A stretch of DNA of 64,000 bases from Mesorhizobium loti (GCF_002858745.1 NZ_PJRO01000007.1:241505-305504); one strand, 5' to 3'. Positions 35,988 through 45,506 are shown, counted from the first letter of the stretch. The notes: a model not told the origin generated them from the sequence alone. Made by a program: numbers and translations.

Positions 35988-36917
35988 ATGATCGACAAGC
36001 TGGAATTTTTCATAGCCCTCGCCCGCGAAGAGCATTTCGGCCGCGCGGCGGAGATGTGCGGCGTGACACAGCCGACCTTGTCGGCCGGCATCAAACAGCT
36101 GGAAGACCAGCTCGGCGTCATGCTGGTGAAGCGCGGCTCGCGGTTCCAGGGCCTGACACCGGAAGGCGAGCAGGTGCTGACCTGGGCGCGGCGTATCGTC
36201 GGCGATACCCGCTCGATGAAGGAGGAGATGCGCGCGGCCAAGCACGGTCTTTCCGGCCGTATCCGCATCGCTGCGATTCCGACGGCGCTTGCCATGGTGG
36301 CCAGACTGACCACGCCGTTCCGCGAAAAACACCCCGGTGTCACCTTCTCGGTGTTGTCGCGCACCTCGATCGAGGTGCTGTCGCTGCTCGGCAATCTCGA
36401 TATCGATGCCGGCATCACCTATCTCGACAACGAACCGCTGGGCCGGGTGACCAGCGTGCCGCTGTATGACGAGCGCTATCAGCTGATCACGGCGGCAGGC
36501 ACCGAATATTCCGATCGCGAACAGGTGACCTGGGAGGAAGTGTCGAGCCTGCCGCTTTGCCTGCTCACGCCCGACATGCAGAACCGCCGCATCATCGACC
36601 AGCATCTGGCCGACGCCGGCGTGCAGGTGCGCCCGACGCTGGAAAGCAACTCGATGATCGTGCTGTTCTCGCATATCCGCACCGGCAAGTGGTCGTCGAT
36701 CATGCCGCTCAACCTTGCGGAAACATTCGGCTTTTCCGAACCGATCCGGGCGATCCCCATCGTCGACCCGGATGCCCGCCATGCCGTCGGCCTGGTGACG
36801 GCCCCGCGCGATCCGCAGACGCCACTGGTTCAGGCGCTGCTGGACGAGGCGACGGCGCTGGCAGGCAATCTGCGCCGCGAGGCCGAGGCTAAGGTCCGGT
36901 CAAACCCCAATCGATAG
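35988..36917 (+). CDS. LysR-family regulator of the formate dehydrogenase operon
   Basis: 309 residues. The HTH (FFIALAREEHFGRAAEMCGV, then TQPTLSAGIKQLEDQLGVM) is followed by an effector domain that has the RTSIEVLSLLGNLDIDAG layout. It lies just upstream of fdsG on the same strand (105 bases), the same order as regulator genes in other fds clusters. The intervening promoter has repeated AATAGG/CCAATAG words (about 36976-37001), a possible activator region. No clear SD before ATG 35988. Target assignment is from location. Confidence 0.85.
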   Translation: MIDKLEFFIALAREEHFGRAAEMCGVTQPTLSAGIKQLEDQLGVMLVKRGSRFQGLTPEGEQVLTWARRIVGDTRSMKEEMRAAKHGLSGRIRIAAIPTALAMVARLTTPFREKHPGVTFSVLSRTSIEVLSLLGNLDIDAGITYLDNEPLGRVTSVPLYDERYQLITAAGTEYSDREQVTWEEVSSLPLCLLTPDMQNRRIIDQHLADAGVQVRPTLESNSMIVLFSHIRTGKWSSIMPLNLAETFGFSEPIRAIPIVDPDARHAVGLVTAPRDPQTPLVQALLDEATALAGNLRREAEAKVRSNPNR

Positions 36918-37022
36918 AAAATTTTTATCATACGACGAAACAGCTTTATTGATTCCAAGGGTTTGCATCGCGTTTAATAGGCCAATAGCGCCCAATAGGC
37001 GCAGTGTCAGGGAGGGCGCTGC

Positions 37023-37502
37023 ATGTCGTTGCAGCCTGCAAGTACCGAGATTGCGGCGCGCACCGCCGCGGTGATCAGCACAATGAAGGACCTCGAAGGT
37101 CCGTTGCTGCCGATCCTGCACGGCGTCCAGGAAGAGTTCGGCTACGTGCCGCAGGAAGCGTTGCTGGTGATTGCCGACGCGCTCAACCTCTCCCGCGCCG
37201 AAGTTCATGGCGTCGCCACCTTCTACCATGATTATCGCAAGCAGCCGGCAGGCCGGCATGTGCTGAAGCTCTGCCAGGCCGAAGCCTGCCAGTCGATGGG
37301 GTCGGATGCGATCGCGGCCAAGGTCAAGCAGGCGCTTGGAATAGGCTTCCACGAGACGGCCAGGGACAATTCTGTTACACTGGAACCGGTCTATTGCCTC
37401 GGACTGTGCGCCTGCGCGCCGTCGGCGATGCTGGACGGCCAGGTTATCGGCAGGCTGGACGACGAGGCGATCGATGAGATCGTCGCGGAGGTACGCCGAT
37501 GA
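37023..37502 (+). CDS. fdsG: NAD-dependent formate dehydrogenase gamma subunit (NuoE-like)
   Basis: 159 residues, thioredoxin-like [2Fe-2S] protein. Cluster ligands Cys84 and Cys89 (LCQAEAC) and Cys125 and Cys129 (YCLGLC). It transfers electrons beside FdsB in the diaphorase part of soluble FDH. GGGAGGGCGCTGC precedes the ATG. First gene of fdsGBA-fdhD-fdsD; its stop overlaps the fdsB start (ATGA). Confidence 0.95.
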   Translation: MSLQPASTEIAARTAAVISTMKDLEGPLLPILHGVQEEFGYVPQEALLVIADALNLSRAEVHGVATFYHDYRKQPAGRHVLKLCQAEACQSMGSDAIAAKVKQALGIGFHETARDNSVTLEPVYCLGLCACAPSAMLDGQVIGRLDDEAIDEIVAEVRR

Positions 37503-39067
37503 GCCCGACCATCTACATGACTATCTACATTCCGGGCGACTCGGGCGCGCTGGCGCTCGGCGCCGAAAAGGTTGCCAAGGCGACGGCCAAAGAATTGGCC
37601 GAGCGCGGCATCGCCGCGAAAATCGTGCGCAATGGTTCGCGCGGCGCCTATTTCCTGGAGCCGATGGTCGAGGTGGAAACGACGGAGGGCCGCCGCGCCT
37701 ATGGCCCGGTGAAGGCTGCCGACGTGAAGGGCCTGTTCGATGCGGGTTTCCTTACCGGTGGCCAGCACAGGCTCGCGCTCGGCGATCCGGAAGACATCCC
37801 GTTCATCGCCAAGCAGACGCGGCTGACCTTCGCCCGCTGCGGCATCACCGACCCCGTGTCGCTGGAGGACTACGAAGCGCATGGCGGCCTCGACGGATTG
37901 CGCAAGGCCGTGGCCATGGCGCCCCTCGACATCGTCAAACAGGTGACCGAGTCCGGCCTGCGCGGACGCGGCGGCGCCGGCTTCCCGACCGGTATCAAGT
38001 GGAAGACGGTGCTGGATACGACAGCAGACCGCAAATACATCGTCTGCAACGCCGACGAAGGCGACAGCGCCACCTTCGCCGACCGCATGATCATGGAAGG
38101 CGATCCGTTCGTGCTGATCGAAGGCATGACGATCGCCGGCATCGCCACCGGCGCCACCAAGGGTTTCGTCTATATCCGCTCGGAATATCCGCATGCTGTA
38201 GCGACGATGAACAAGGCGGTTGAAGTCGCCCGCAAGGCCGGCGTGCTGGGCGCCACCGTGCTCGGCTCGCCGAACGCTTTCGACATCGAGATCCGCGTCG
38301 GCGCCGGCGCCTATGTCTGCGGCGAGGAAACCTCGCTGCTGAACTCGCTCGAAGGCAAGCGCGGCGTGGTGCGCGCCAAGCCGCCGCTGCCGGCGATCCA
38401 GGGCCTGTTCGGCAAGCCGACGGTGATCAACAACGTGATCTCGCTCGCTTCCGTGCCGATCATCATGGACAAGGGCGCGGTGTTCTACAAAGACTTCGGC
38501 ATGGGCCGCTCGCGCGGCACGATCCCGATCCAGATCGCCGGCAACGTCAAGCATGGCGGCCTGTTCGAGATCGCCTTCGGTCTGTCGCTCGGCGAGATCG
38601 TCGACGAGATTGGCGGCGGCACCCGCTCGGGACGGCCGGTGAAGGCCGTGCAGGTGGGCGGACCGCTCGGCGCCTATTTCCCGCGCGAACTGTTCGACAC
38701 GCCGTTCGACTACGAAGAATTCGCCAAGCGCGACGGCCTGATCGGCCATGCCGGTATCACCGTCTTCGACGATACCGCCGACATGCTGAAACAGGCGCGT
38801 TTCGCCATGGAATTCTGCGCCATCGAAAGCTGCGGCAAGTGCACGCCCTGCCGCATCGGTTCGACACGCGGCATGGAGGTCATCGACAGGCTCGCCGCGG
38901 GCATCGAACCGGAAAAGAGCCTCGCGCTGGTGACCGACCTCTGCAACACGATGAAGTTCGGATCGCTGTGCGCACTGGGTGGCTTCACGCCCTATCCGGT
39001 CATGAGCGCGATCACCCATTTCCCCGAAGATTTCAAGCCAGCGCCGGCGCGCGTGGCTGCGGAATAG
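37499..39067 (+). CDS. fdsB: NAD-dependent formate dehydrogenase beta subunit (NuoF-like, FMN/NAD)
   Basis: 522 residues. N-terminal thioredoxin-like domain (about 1-110), then the NADH/FMN domain with RGRGGAGFPTGIKWK and GAGAYVCGEETSLL, and the C-terminal [4Fe-4S] site ESCGKCTPCRIGSTRG. It reduces NAD+ with electrons from FdsA. The start overlaps the fdsG stop, and fdsA follows after 10 bases. Confidence 0.95.
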   Translation: MSPTIYMTIYIPGDSGALALGAEKVAKATAKELAERGIAAKIVRNGSRGAYFLEPMVEVETTEGRRAYGPVKAADVKGLFDAGFLTGGQHRLALGDPEDIPFIAKQTRLTFARCGITDPVSLEDYEAHGGLDGLRKAVAMAPLDIVKQVTESGLRGRGGAGFPTGIKWKTVLDTTADRKYIVCNADEGDSATFADRMIMEGDPFVLIEGMTIAGIATGATKGFVYIRSEYPHAVATMNKAVEVARKAGVLGATVLGSPNAFDIEIRVGAGAYVCGEETSLLNSLEGKRGVVRAKPPLPAIQGLFGKPTVINNVISLASVPIIMDKGAVFYKDFGMGRSRGTIPIQIAGNVKHGGLFEIAFGLSLGEIVDEIGGGTRSGRPVKAVQVGGPLGAYFPRELFDTPFDYEEFAKRDGLIGHAGITVFDDTADMLKQARFAMEFCAIESCGKCTPCRIGSTRGMEVIDRLAAGIEPEKSLALVTDLCNTMKFGSLCALGGFTPYPVMSAITHFPEDFKPAPARVAAE

Positions 39068-39077
39068 GAGCTGGCAG

Positions 39078-41990
39078 ATGAACATCAAGGCCGACTTCCC
39101 GACACTCATCCAAGAAACCGACTACGGAACGCCGGAGTCCACGGCGGAAAAGCAGGTCACGCTGACCGTCGACGGTCGCAGCGTCACCGTGCCGGAAGGC
39201 ACGTCGATCATGCGCGCGGCGATGGAAGGCGGCGTCGAGATCCCGAAGCTCTGCGCCACCGACATGCTGGACTCCTTCGGCTCCTGCCGCATCTGCCTGG
39301 TCGAGATCGAAGGCCGCAACGGCACGCCGGCATCCTGCACGACGCCAGTCGGTGAGGGTATGATCGTGCACACGCAGACGGACCGGCTCGATGCCATCCG
39401 CCGCGGTGTGATGGAGCTTTACGTCTCCGATCACCCGACCGGCTGGAACGAAAAGGCAGGGACTGGCGCCAGTGAGTTCGACGCGGTGGCCAAATCCGTG
39501 GGCCTGGCCGAGAACCGCTACGGTGTCGAGGGCCGCAACCACGTCCATGAAGATGGCGTTGCTCCCGGCCATGGTTCGCTGGCGGTCGACTACATCGCCC
39601 GAGACGAATCCAATCCCTATTTCAGCTATGATCCGGCGCAATGCATCGTCTGCTCGCGCTGCGTGCGGGCTTGCGAAGAAGTGCAAGGCACTTTCGCACT
39701 GACCATCGAGGGTCGCGGCTTCGAGTCGCGCATGGTCGCCGGCATGCACGAGGACTTCATCACCTCCGAATGCGTCTCCTGCGGCGCCTGCGTACAGGCC
39801 TGCCCGACGGATGCGCTGCGCGAAAAGACAGTGCTCGAAAAGGGCATGCCGGAGCGTTCGGCCGTCACCACCTGCGCCTATTGCGGCGTCGGCTGCTCGT
39901 TCAAGGCCGAAGTGAAGGATGACGAGGTCATCCGCATGATGCCCTACAAGGACGGCAAGGCGAACCACGGTCATTCCTGCGTCAAGGGCCGCTTCGCCTA
40001 CGGCTACGCCACGCACAAGGATCGCATCCTGTCGCCGATGATCCGCGAAAAGATCACCGACCCATGGCGGGAAGTGAGCTGGGAAGAGGCGATCGCCTAT
40101 ACGGCAAACGAGTTCCGGCGCATCCAGTATCAATATGGACGCGCCGCCGTCGGCGGCATCACCTCGTCGCGCTGCACGAATGAAGAAACCTACCTCGTGC
40201 AGAAGCTGGTGCGTCAGGGCTTCCTCAACAACAATGTCGACACCTGCGCCCGCGTCTGCCATTCGCCGACCGGTTACGGGCTCGGCCAGACCTATGGCAC
40301 CTCGGCAGGCACGCAGGATTTCGATTCGGTCGAGTTCACCGATGTTGCCGTCATCATCGGCGCCAATCCCGCTTCCGCACATCCGGTGTTCGCTTCGCGG
40401 CTGAAGAAGCGGCTGCGCCAGGGCGCCAAGCTGATCGTGCTCGATCCGCGCCGCACCGAGATGGTGAAGTCGGCACATGTCGAGGCCGCCTATCACTTGC
40501 CGCTGAAGCCCGGCACCAATGTCGCCGTACTGACGTCCCTCGCCCATGTCATTGTCACCGAAGGCCTGTTCGACGAAGCGTTCATCCGCGAGCGCTGCGA
40601 CTGGGCGGAATTCCAGGATTGGGCCTCATTCGTCGCCATGCCCGAAAACAGCCCGGAAGCCGTCAGCAAGCTGACCGGCGTCGATCCCGAGCTGGTCCGT
40701 GGTGCGGCCCGTCTCTATGCCAAGGGCGGCAATGGCGCGATCTATTACGGTCTCGGCGTCACCGAGCACAGCCAGGGCTCGACCACGGTTATGGCGATCG
40801 CCAACCTTGCCATGGCCACCGGCAATATCGGCCGCCCCGGCGTCGGCGTGAACCCGCTGCGCGGCCAGAACAATGTGCAGGGCTCCTGTGATATGGGCTC
40901 CTTCCCGCACGAACTGCCGGGCTATCGCCACATCTCCGGCGAGGCCGTGCGCGACATCTATGAAAGCCTGTGGGGCGTGAAGCTGGACGACGAGCCCGGC
41001 CTGCGCATCCCGAACATGCTGGATGCCGCCGTCGACGGTTCGTTCAAGGGTATCTACATCCAGGGCGAGGACATCCTGCAGTCCGATCCCGACACCAAAC
41101 ATGTCGCCAGTGGCCTTGCCGCCATGGAATGCGTGGTGGTGCACGATCTCTTCCTCAACGAGACCGCCAATTACGCGCATGTCTTCCTGCCGGGCTCGAC
41201 CTTCCTGGAGAAGGACGGCACCTTCACCAATGCCGAACGCCGCATCAACATGGTGCGCAAGGTGGTGGAGCCGAAGGCACGTTACGCCGACTGGGAAGCG
41301 ACGCAGGAGCTTGCTCGCGCCATCGGGCTGGACTGGAACTACACGCATCCGTCGCAGATCATGGACGAGATCGCCAAGACGACGCCGAGCTTCGCCGGCG
41401 TCTCCTTCGATCTGCTCGACCGCGTCGGCTCGGTGCAGTGGCCCTGCAATGAAAAGGCGCCGCTCGGCACGCCGATCATGCATGTCGACGGTTTCGTGCG
41501 CGGCAAGGGCAAGTTCATCCGCACCGAATATGTGGCGACGGACGAGCGCACCGGGCCACGCTATCCACTGCTTTTGACCACCGGCCGCATCCTCTCGCAA
41601 TACAATGTCGGCGCGCAGACCAGGCGTACCGAGAATTCCATGTGGCATTCGGAGGATCGTCTGGAGATCCATCCGCACGACGCCGAAAATCGCGGCATCC
41701 GCGATGGCGACTGGGTGCGGCTGGCAAGCCGCTCGGGCGAGACGACACTGCGCGCGCTGATCACCGACCGTGTCTCGCCGGGCGTCGTCTACACGACCTT
41801 CCACCACCCGGACACGCAGGCCAACGTGATCACCACCGACTTTTCGGACTGGGCGACCAACTGTCCGGAATACAAGGTCACGGCCGTGCAGGTGGCGCCG
41901 TCGAACGGACCGACCGAATGGCAGAAGGACTACAACGAGCAGGCTCGCCAGAGCCGGCGCATCAAGAGCCATCTCGAGGCCGCGGAGTGA
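39078..41990 (+). CDS. fdsA: NAD-dependent formate dehydrogenase alpha subunit (molybdenum, Cys type)
   Basis: 970 residues. [2Fe-2S] ligands Cys59, 70, 73, 87. At the following His-Cys3 site only His119 remains; Trp123, Lys126 and Ser132 stand where H-x3-C-x2-C-x5-C cysteines are expected. Ferredoxin cysteines 189/192/195/199 and 232/235/238/242, then the Mo-domain cluster 266/269/273/301 and the Mo ligand Cys394 (ARVCHSP, Sec in E. coli FdhF). Oxidises formate to CO2 with bis-MGD. AGGAG precedes the ATG. Loss of one cluster would alter the electron path. Confidence 0.95.
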   Translation: MNIKADFPTLIQETDYGTPESTAEKQVTLTVDGRSVTVPEGTSIMRAAMEGGVEIPKLCATDMLDSFGSCRICLVEIEGRNGTPASCTTPVGEGMIVHTQTDRLDAIRRGVMELYVSDHPTGWNEKAGTGASEFDAVAKSVGLAENRYGVEGRNHVHEDGVAPGHGSLAVDYIARDESNPYFSYDPAQCIVCSRCVRACEEVQGTFALTIEGRGFESRMVAGMHEDFITSECVSCGACVQACPTDALREKTVLEKGMPERSAVTTCAYCGVGCSFKAEVKDDEVIRMMPYKDGKANHGHSCVKGRFAYGYATHKDRILSPMIREKITDPWREVSWEEAIAYTANEFRRIQYQYGRAAVGGITSSRCTNEETYLVQKLVRQGFLNNNVDTCARVCHSPTGYGLGQTYGTSAGTQDFDSVEFTDVAVIIGANPASAHPVFASRLKKRLRQGAKLIVLDPRRTEMVKSAHVEAAYHLPLKPGTNVAVLTSLAHVIVTEGLFDEAFIRERCDWAEFQDWASFVAMPENSPEAVSKLTGVDPELVRGAARLYAKGGNGAIYYGLGVTEHSQGSTTVMAIANLAMATGNIGRPGVGVNPLRGQNNVQGSCDMGSFPHELPGYRHISGEAVRDIYESLWGVKLDDEPGLRIPNMLDAAVDGSFKGIYIQGEDILQSDPDTKHVASGLAAMECVVVHDLFLNETANYAHVFLPGSTFLEKDGTFTNAERRINMVRKVVEPKARYADWEATQELARAIGLDWNYTHPSQIMDEIAKTTPSFAGVSFDLLDRVGSVQWPCNEKAPLGTPIMHVDGFVRGKGKFIRTEYVATDERTGPRYPLLLTTGRILSQYNVGAQTRRTENSMWHSEDRLEIHPHDAENRGIRDGDWVRLASRSGETTLRALITDRVSPGVVYTTFHHPDTQANVITTDFSDWATNCPEYKVTAVQVAPSNGPTEWQKDYNEQARQSRRIKSHLEAAE

Positions 41991-42002
41991 TACCGGCACT
42001 AA

Positions 42003-42054
42003 CCTCCCCCTCCCCCTTGAGGGGAGGGAGGCCGCGAAGCGGCCGGGTGCGGCC
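42003..42054. repeat. GC-rich hairpin between fdsA and fdhD
   Basis: CCTCCCCCTCCCCCTTGAGG and GGGAGG, then GGCCGCGAAGCGGCC (arms GGCCGC/GCGGCC) lie in the 70-base gap. This is a common intergenic palindrome type in the group; in the operon it may tune mRNA stability. Confidence 0.6.
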
Positions 42055-42060
42055 CGCGCC

Positions 42061-42885
42061 ATGATCCGCCCCGCCACCACGTCGACCACCCGCATTGCCC
42101 GCCGCGCCGGCGGGACCAAGGCGGCTGCGCGCATGGTGCCGGAGGAAACCCCGGTCGCGCTTTCCTATGCCGGGACCACCCATGCGGTGATGATGGCCTC
42201 GCCTGCCGACTTCGAGGATTTCGCGCTCGGCTTTTCGCTGACGGAAGGCATCATCGGCTCGCCCGACGAGGTCGAAGCGATTGAGGTCCAGGACGTCGAG
42301 GCCGGCATCGACATCCAGATCCGGCTGAAGGACAAGGCCAATACGCGGTTCGAAGCGCGGCGCCGGCGGCTGGCGGGTCCGGTCGGCTGCGGGCTGTGCG
42401 GCATTGAATCGATCGAGGAAGCGATGCGCTCGGTCGAGGGGGTCGAGGCTTCCCGGCTGACATTGACGGCCGACGATATCACCGGCGCGGTCATGGCGTT
42501 GTCGAAACAGCAACCGCTACATGCGGAGACGGGGGCCGTACATGCCGCCGGCTTCTATCTGCCTGGCAAGGGCATCGTCGCTGCCCGCGAAGATGTTGGC
42601 CGCCACAATGCGCTCGACAAGCTGGCCGGCGCTCTGGCCAAGGCCGGTGTTGACGGTGCCTCCGGCGCGGTCATCGTTACCTCCCGTGTTTCGGTCGAGA
42701 TGGTACAAAAGACGGCGGCGATCGGCGCGCCCTTCATCATTGCCGTCTCGGCGCCGACCGCACTTGCCATCCGCACCGCCGAGGCAGCCGGCATGACATT
42801 GGTGGCGCTGGTGCGCGGCGACGAATTCGACATCTTCACCCGCCCGGAGCGGGTCAGCAGCGGAGTTTCCCAACATGTCGCATGA
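42061..42885 (+). CDS. fdhD: Formate dehydrogenase sulfurtransferase/cofactor chaperone FdhD (FdsC)
   Basis: 274 residues. The CxxC needed for sulfur transfer is Cys110-Cys113 (VGCGLCG), and AREDVGRHNALDKLAGA is the family signature. It sulfurates and inserts the Mo cofactor into FdsA. No clear SD is seen at ATG 42061. It overlaps fdsD by 11 bases. Confidence 0.94.
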   Translation: MIRPATTSTTRIARRAGGTKAAARMVPEETPVALSYAGTTHAVMMASPADFEDFALGFSLTEGIIGSPDEVEAIEVQDVEAGIDIQIRLKDKANTRFEARRRRLAGPVGCGLCGIESIEEAMRSVEGVEASRLTLTADDITGAVMALSKQQPLHAETGAVHAAGFYLPGKGIVAAREDVGRHNALDKLAGALAKAGVDGASGAVIVTSRVSVEMVQKTAAIGAPFIIAVSAPTALAIRTAEAAGMTLVALVRGDEFDIFTRPERVSSGVSQHVA

Positions 42886-43183
42886 CGAGGACCATGTCGC
42901 CGGCACCAGCGAGAAGCTGGTGCGTATGGCCAACCAGATCGCGACCTTCTTCCACTCCAAGCCGCGGGAAGAAGGCGTGGTGGGGGTGGCCGAGCACATC
43001 AACAAGTTCTGGGAGCCGCGCATGCGCCGGCAATTGTTCGAGATGCTGGACGGCGACCCGAAAAACTTCGACGAATTGGTGATCGCCGCCTCGGCCAGGA
43101 TCCGGCGACCGCTGACGCCGGACCAGGCCGACAAGAACGTCGGCTACATCAGGCAGGCTGAGGGCGCCGTTCCGCACGAATAG
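42875..43183 (+). CDS. fdsD: Formate dehydrogenase delta subunit
   Basis: 102 residues with the FdsD pattern (KLVRMANQIATFF, INKFWEPRMRRQLFEML, then LTPDQAD). Needed for assembly of the soluble enzyme. GGAG is upstream of ATG 42875, which lies inside the end of fdhD. Last gene of the operon. Confidence 0.93.
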   Translation: MSHDEDHVAGTSEKLVRMANQIATFFHSKPREEGVVGVAEHINKFWEPRMRRQLFEMLDGDPKNFDELVIAASARIRRPLTPDQADKNVGYIRQAEGAVPHE

Positions 43184-43299
43184 GAGCCGCGGCGCCAACG
43201 GCACCATAGGTTTATTCAGTCTCTAAAATTTGTCTGCCGTACCGGGCAGGGTTCTGCTATGGTTGACGAGGATATCGTCTGGCCGGGCGGGGCAATTGC

Positions 43300-44844
43300 G
43301 TGAGGCCGATCGAGACCAGATACGCGCGGAGCGGAGATGTGCGGTTCGCCTATCAGGTGGTCGGCCAGGGCTCGTTCGATCTCGTCTTCGTGCCGGGCTT
43401 CATTTCCAATCTCGACTTGCATTGGGAGGACGAGGGCTACAGCCGCTTGCTGAAACGGCTGTCCGCCTTTTCGCGGCTGATCCTGTTCGACAAGCGCGGC
43501 ACCGGGCTTTCCGATCGCGTTGACAGCCATCACCTGCCCAGCCTCGAAGCCCGCATGGACGACGTGCGCGCAGTGATGGACGCCGCAGGCAGCGGTCGAG
43601 CGGCGCTGCTCGGCGCCTCCGAGGGCGCGCCGATGGCGATGTTGTTTGCCGCCACCTATCCAGAGCGGACGCGGGCGCTGGTTCTCCATGGCGGCTACGC
43701 GCATTTCCACAAATGGGTGATGCCGCCGGAGCGCCTGGAAACTTTCATCGAAACGGCCGAGACCTCATGGGGCACTGGCGCCACCTTGCCCAATTTCGCG
43801 CCAGGGCGGCTGGACGACGCGCATTTTATCCAATGGTGGGCACGGTTCGAGAGACTGTCGGCCAGTCCGACCGCCGCTGCGGCTCTTGCCCGCATGGATG
43901 CGGGGATCGACGTGCGCAGCATCCTCCGGACGATCGGCGCGCCGACGCTGCTCATCCATCGCCGCAACGACGTGCGCGTCGATCCGGAGGCCAGCCGCTT
44001 CCTCGCCAGGAAGATCCAAGGCGCCCGGCTCGTCGAGATACCCGGGCGCGATCATCCGGTCTGGACCGGCGACGTCGACCGGGTGGCTGACCTGATCGAA
44101 GAATTCCTGACCGGCCAACCGGCGGTGGCAGACACCGAGCGCGTACTCGCTGCGCTGCTGGCGACGCGCATCTACGATACGGCCAAGCTCGGTGATCGCA
44201 TGTGGAGAGAGCGGAGCCAGCGCTTCCACGAGACCTGGCGGCTGCTGGTCGGTCGCCATGGCGGGCGCGTGGCCGGCATGCATGGCGAATTGATGATTGC
44301 ACGCTTCGACGGGCCGGCACGCGCCATACGCTGCGCGGCGGCGTTGCGCGAGGCGGCGCAGCAGATCGGGGTGGCGAGCGCGCAAGGCGCCCATGTCGGA
44401 GAGATCGAGTTGCGCGGCCAGCCGGTCGGCCTGACGGCACGCGTAACAATGCAACTCGCCACCCATGCCGGGCGCGGCGACATCATCGCCTCGCGGCTGG
44501 TGGCCGAACTTGCGGTGGGCTCCGGCTTGCACTTCGTCGACGCAGGCCGCGTCAGCCTCGATGAGCTCGGCGAGCCGTTGCCGGTGGTCCAGGCAACCTC
44601 CGAACAGCATCTGGAGCCGGCCTGCCGACCCAAAGCCAGGCCCGTGGAGCTGACAGCGCGGGAAAGCGAGGTGGTGAGCCTGATCGCCGACGGCAAGAGC
44701 AACGCAGCGATCGCCGCCGAGCTGAAGCTCAGCGAGCATACGGTGAAGCGGCACGTCGCCAACATATTGCTCAAGCTCGACCTGCCATCGCGGGCGGCGG
44801 CGGCGGCCTTTTCAGCGAGGCATGCTGGCCCGGACGGGCCATGA
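43300..44844 (+). CDS. Alpha/beta hydrolase - degenerate nucleotide-cyclase-like - LuxR fusion
   Basis: 514 residues in three parts. About 1-275: alpha/beta hydrolase with Ser107 in GASEGA, Asp in HRRNDVR and His in GRDHPVW. About 282-430: class III cyclase homology (ERVLAALLATRIYDT, FDGPARAIRCAAALREA, GHGELM-like core), but the metal-binding Asp positions read LATRIYD and MHGELMIA, so catalysis is unlikely. About 450-505: LuxR helix-turn-helix (LTARESEVVSLIADG, SEHTVKRHVANILLKL). Probably a regulator that senses a small ester or acyl ligand. GTG start 43300 overlaps the stop of a 14-codon leader frame (ATG 43259). Confidence 0.85.
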   Translation: MRPIETRYARSGDVRFAYQVVGQGSFDLVFVPGFISNLDLHWEDEGYSRLLKRLSAFSRLILFDKRGTGLSDRVDSHHLPSLEARMDDVRAVMDAAGSGRAALLGASEGAPMAMLFAATYPERTRALVLHGGYAHFHKWVMPPERLETFIETAETSWGTGATLPNFAPGRLDDAHFIQWWARFERLSASPTAAAALARMDAGIDVRSILRTIGAPTLLIHRRNDVRVDPEASRFLARKIQGARLVEIPGRDHPVWTGDVDRVADLIEEFLTGQPAVADTERVLAALLATRIYDTAKLGDRMWRERSQRFHETWRLLVGRHGGRVAGMHGELMIARFDGPARAIRCAAALREAAQQIGVASAQGAHVGEIELRGQPVGLTARVTMQLATHAGRGDIIASRLVAELAVGSGLHFVDAGRVSLDELGEPLPVVQATSEQHLEPACRPKARPVELTARESEVVSLIADGKSNAAIAAELKLSEHTVKRHVANILLKLDLPSRAAAAAFSARHAGPDGP

Positions 44845-44951
44845 GGGCCATGGCGCTTTCGAGCGAAGCGGCCAGGGCGTCTTGAGGATTACGATTTGTC
44901 CCCATGCAGGCCAGGCGATGTCGCCGTACGGCACTGCGAAGGGAGGATGAA

Positions 44952-45425
44952 ATGCTGAGATTGATTGGCAAGACCGCATTGCTCGCATTGGCGGCAGGTG
45001 CATTGCTGGCCGTCACGCCGGCGCGGGCCGAAGATGCTTCGGCAACCGCCGCCTACAAGGACATCCAGGCCACGCTCGGCTCGGTGCCCGACATGTTCAA
45101 GACATTACCGGACGTCGCCGTTGCTGGCGCCTGGGCCGAGATCAAAGGGGTCCAGCTCAATCCCAACACCGCGCTCGACGGCAAGACAAAGGAGTTGATG
45201 GGGCTCGCGGTGGCCGCGCAGATACCGTGTCAGTACTGCATCTACTTCCACACGCTGGCGGCCAAGGCCAATGGCGCGAGCGACGAGGAGATCAAGGAGG
45301 CCGTGGCCATGGCGGCGATCGTGCGCCACTGGTCGACGATGCTCAACGGCAGCCAGATAGACATGGCTACTTTCAAGAAGCAGACCGACGAACTGCTCGC
45401 TGCCGCCAAGGCGAAGTCGCAGTGA
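44952..45425 (+). CDS. Exported carboxymuconolactone-decarboxylase/AhpD-like protein
   Basis: 157 residues. A signal peptide (about 1-26, ending ARAED) leads an AhpD fold with the redox motif Cys93-x2-Cys96 and His100 (PCQYCIYFH). Most AhpD-like proteins are cytosolic, so export is unusual. GGGAGGATGAA precedes ATG 44952. It is followed by an NTF2-like gene after 81 bases. Predicted role is peroxide or thiol handling in the periplasm, inference only. Confidence 0.86.
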   Translation: MLRLIGKTALLALAAGALLAVTPARAEDASATAAYKDIQATLGSVPDMFKTLPDVAVAGAWAEIKGVQLNPNTALDGKTKELMGLAVAAQIPCQYCIYFHTLAAKANGASDEEIKEAVAMAAIVRHWSTMLNGSQIDMATFKKQTDELLAAAKAKSQ

Positions 45426-45506
45426 CTACAGGCTGCCCGGAGCGATGGGCGCCGGGCGGCATCCGATCAACTCGAACACCCGGTCAAACGGGTACGGAGA
45501 TCAAAA

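Noticed and set aside
37391..42134. Long minus-strand frames opposite fdsB and fdsA
   Set aside because: The plus strand has full Fds signatures; these are codon-bias shadows.
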